A stretch of DNA of 64,000 nucleotides from Nocardia mexicana NBRC 108244 (GTDB taxonomy: Bacteria > Actinomycetota > Actinomycetes > Mycobacteriales > Mycobacteriaceae), in the NCBI RefSeq assembly GCF_001613165.1, contig NZ_BDBV01000024.1:174900-238899 (forward strand), in the 5' to 3' direction. The notes under the pieces were generated by a model. The model had not been told where the DNA came from. It ran no database searches and saw only the letters and a list, made by a program, of their open reading frames with translations. Made by a program: the position numbers and the translations under genes. This document shows, piece by piece, positions 24,901 through 27,900 of this stretch (positions are counted from its first letter, which is position 1; each line of letters starts with the position of its first letter).

Positions 24901-27900
24901 ACCAGAGTATCCACCTCGGCGTCGGATGCTCGCCGCCCGATCACCGGATCGGTCTCGGCGGTCCGGCGCAGCACCTCGTCGCGGAATACGAACGCCGCCT
25001 GCTGCACGGCGTCGGCGGCCGCGAGGGCCTTGCGCGTCGCCGCCCGCATCGCCTCCCGCCGGTCCGCGAGCCCCGCCTCGTATGCGTCGCGATCCGGCTT
25101 CTTCGCGTGCGCCACCCCCGCGAGCCGGTCCTCGATCACCCCGTGCATCACGCTCTTGAAATCCGCTACCGCCTGCGGGTACGCCTGCTCCTTCTCCCGC
25201 AGGTCGCGGCGCAACTCCTCCACCCGCGACTCGGCCGCGGCATCCGACTCCTCCCGGCCGAACGCCTTCTTCCAGACGGCCGATCGCTGCGCGACCTTGT
25301 TGGTGAACGCGTCCTGGATTCGCAGCGACGGTGACAGATCATGACGCTCGCGCCGTGCCGCCGCCCGCTCGTCGGGAAGACCGTCGGTGGCCCGCAGCAG
25401 CGCCTCGTACTCGATCAGCGCTACCCGCAGGCTCCTCTTGTGTTGTGTGGCTTCACGATTGAGCTGCTTCAGATACGCGCGTCGCGGCTCGCTGCCCGCT
25501 CGGGCGTCCTCGTACTCCTTGCGGCTGTTCTCCCATGCATTGCGCGCCGCCCGCACCCGATGCTGTGACGCCTCGATATGCGCGTCGCGCCTGCTCTGAA
25601 GACCGGCCTCGAGTTCGGCTTTCGCCGTCTCGTACTCGGTCCTGGCTTTCCGCACCTGATTGGTCGCGGTGTGCAGATTCTCGCGCGCGCCGTTCATCTG
25701 TGCCTCGGTGGCCGCACGCATGTGCAGGGCATCCTGTTCGGCGGCAGCGATTCTGGCCTCGGATTCGGCCTGCAACGACTCGTAACGCTCCTGCACCGCT
25801 CGCTGCACCGCGGCGTCGTGCTCGGCGAGCGCGGAATCGTGGGCGATTCGCGCCTCCTGACGCCGGGCCTCGGCCTCGTCGACCCTGTCGCGTGCGTCGG
25901 TGCGGGCAGCTTCGTTCGAAGTCTCCCGCGACCGATCGTGTTCTGCCCGTGCAGTGTTCAATTCTCGATGGCTGTCGAGCACCTCGGTCGCCGCGTTCGT
26001 GAGTCGCCTGCGCGCAGCGATGACGCTCTCGTTGCCGACCTCGACCTCGGCCCGCAAACGGTCACGCAGCCGCATCTCCCGCGGATCCATCGACTCGTCA
26101 CCGCCGGTGCGCCGGTGCTGCGGGGCGGGGGCGTCGTGACCGGCGGGGGTCTCGGCCCGAGCGGCAGCGTGTTGCGCCGATGGCCCGAATTCCGGTGCGG
26201 TGCGCGGGGTTTCGGTGGGCGGCTCGGCCGGGTGCGTGATGTGCCGGGGGTCCGGACGGGCATCGCGGGCACCGTGGTTGTCGGCCCCGGGCGTATGCGT
26301 CGCCATGTCGGTGCCCGTGGCGCGGTGTTGTGCGGCGCGATGCTCGCCGATCGGCCCCCTCGATTCGACGTTGAGTCGCGTGACGGAGCCGTCGCTCACG
26401 GACGAGACGGTCGGGCGCTGCGACGGGGAGAGCGATGCCTTGTCGGTGAGGGACGACACGTCGCTTCGCTGGGGTGACACCGACTGCGCGCCGTCGGGTA
26501 CGAGGTTGTTGTACCGGGAGGACTGGACCGGCGGCGTCTCCGGGCGCATTCCCGCGTTCGATTGCGGCGCAGGGGTGTTCGCGGGATCGCCTGCGAGCGA
26601 TGCGGTGGGGTGCCATCCGCCGTCCACCGACGACGACCAGGACGTGGGCGGCTCCCCGCCGCTCCGCTCGTTCGGGCCGGGTGCCGTGCGCTCTGCGCGC
26701 GTGTCGGCGGAACTCGCCGACGAGTCCGGGTGGGAGTCGGCCGTGTGGACCGGCCGATCGGAGTTCGCGGTGGAGACCGGCCGGTCGGAGTCCGTGGTGG
26801 GGGACGGCCGGTCGGGATCTGCGGCGAGGTGTGAGTTGTTTCCGCCGCTCGCCTGATTGGCGGCCGTCTCGACGTGGGGCTGCGCAGTCGACTGTGGGAC
26901 AGCCGAATCCGTGGAACTCGCGGCGATCGAGCGTTCCGAGGCAGCCGCGTTCGAATCGGCTCCGCCGCGCGGTCCCTGCGACGACCCCGGGTGCGAGGCG
27001 GAATCGGTGTCTGGAGTGGGGGACTGGCGATTGCCGTTTACCGCAGATCCGTTGCTTCCGCTCGCCTGGACGCGATTGTTCGGACCTTCGGTGGAGTTCG
27101 TCGTCGAGCCCGGATCACGCCCGCTGTCATTGCGCGCAGGCGGCCGGGCCGGCTCCCCGGACGGTGCATCGCTGCGTGTCGAATGTGCCGGTGACACAGT
27201 GGAATTCAGGCCGTCACGCGAGGCGTTGCCGGAGGGCCGGTCCTCGGCGAGTACATCGATTCGCGATTCGGGCCGATCCTGGCTGCCGTCGATGCTCGGC
27301 GGCGGTACGGCGCCGCCGTTCATGTAGCCCTTCTCGCCGAGGGCCTTGAACTGGGCATGGCCCGCGACACCGTGGACGCCACCGACGAGGCCGCCGCCCA
27401 CGCCGCCGATGATCGCGGCGGGCTCGAATTCCCACTGGCCGGTGATGGCGCCGTAGGCGACGATGCCCGCGCCCGCGCCGACCACACCGGCGGGTACGCC
27501 CGCCCCGATCGCGTTGGCGCCCGCCATCCACCACGTCATTTCCTTGGGGACGACGAACTTGCCGCCGAGCAGCTCCTTGCCGCCGTGCTTGGTCAGCGCC
27601 TGGTTGGTCCACTTGCCCAGCTGCTTGCCGAGGACGCTGCCGACCGGCGCGGCGACCGCGCCCGCGATGCCGGACACCGCGGTCATGGTGGCCAGCTGCT
27701 TGCCGTCGATGCCGTCGCGGTGACCCTTTCCGATCTGTATTCCCTGCGCCAGAAGATCGGTGCCGAAGCCGATGCCCGCCTGCCCGGCTCCGGTAATGGC
27801 GGCCAGCTTCCACAGCGGCATTTCCGAGATCCATTTGGCGTGTCTCGCGAGCGCGGCGGTCACGCTGCGGCCGATGCCCTGGATGACACCGGCCGCCTCG

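Noticed and set aside
22641..25334. An 897-codon plus-strand frame
   Set aside because: It is exactly antisense to the SecA-like motor, which has ordered conserved motifs on the minus strand.
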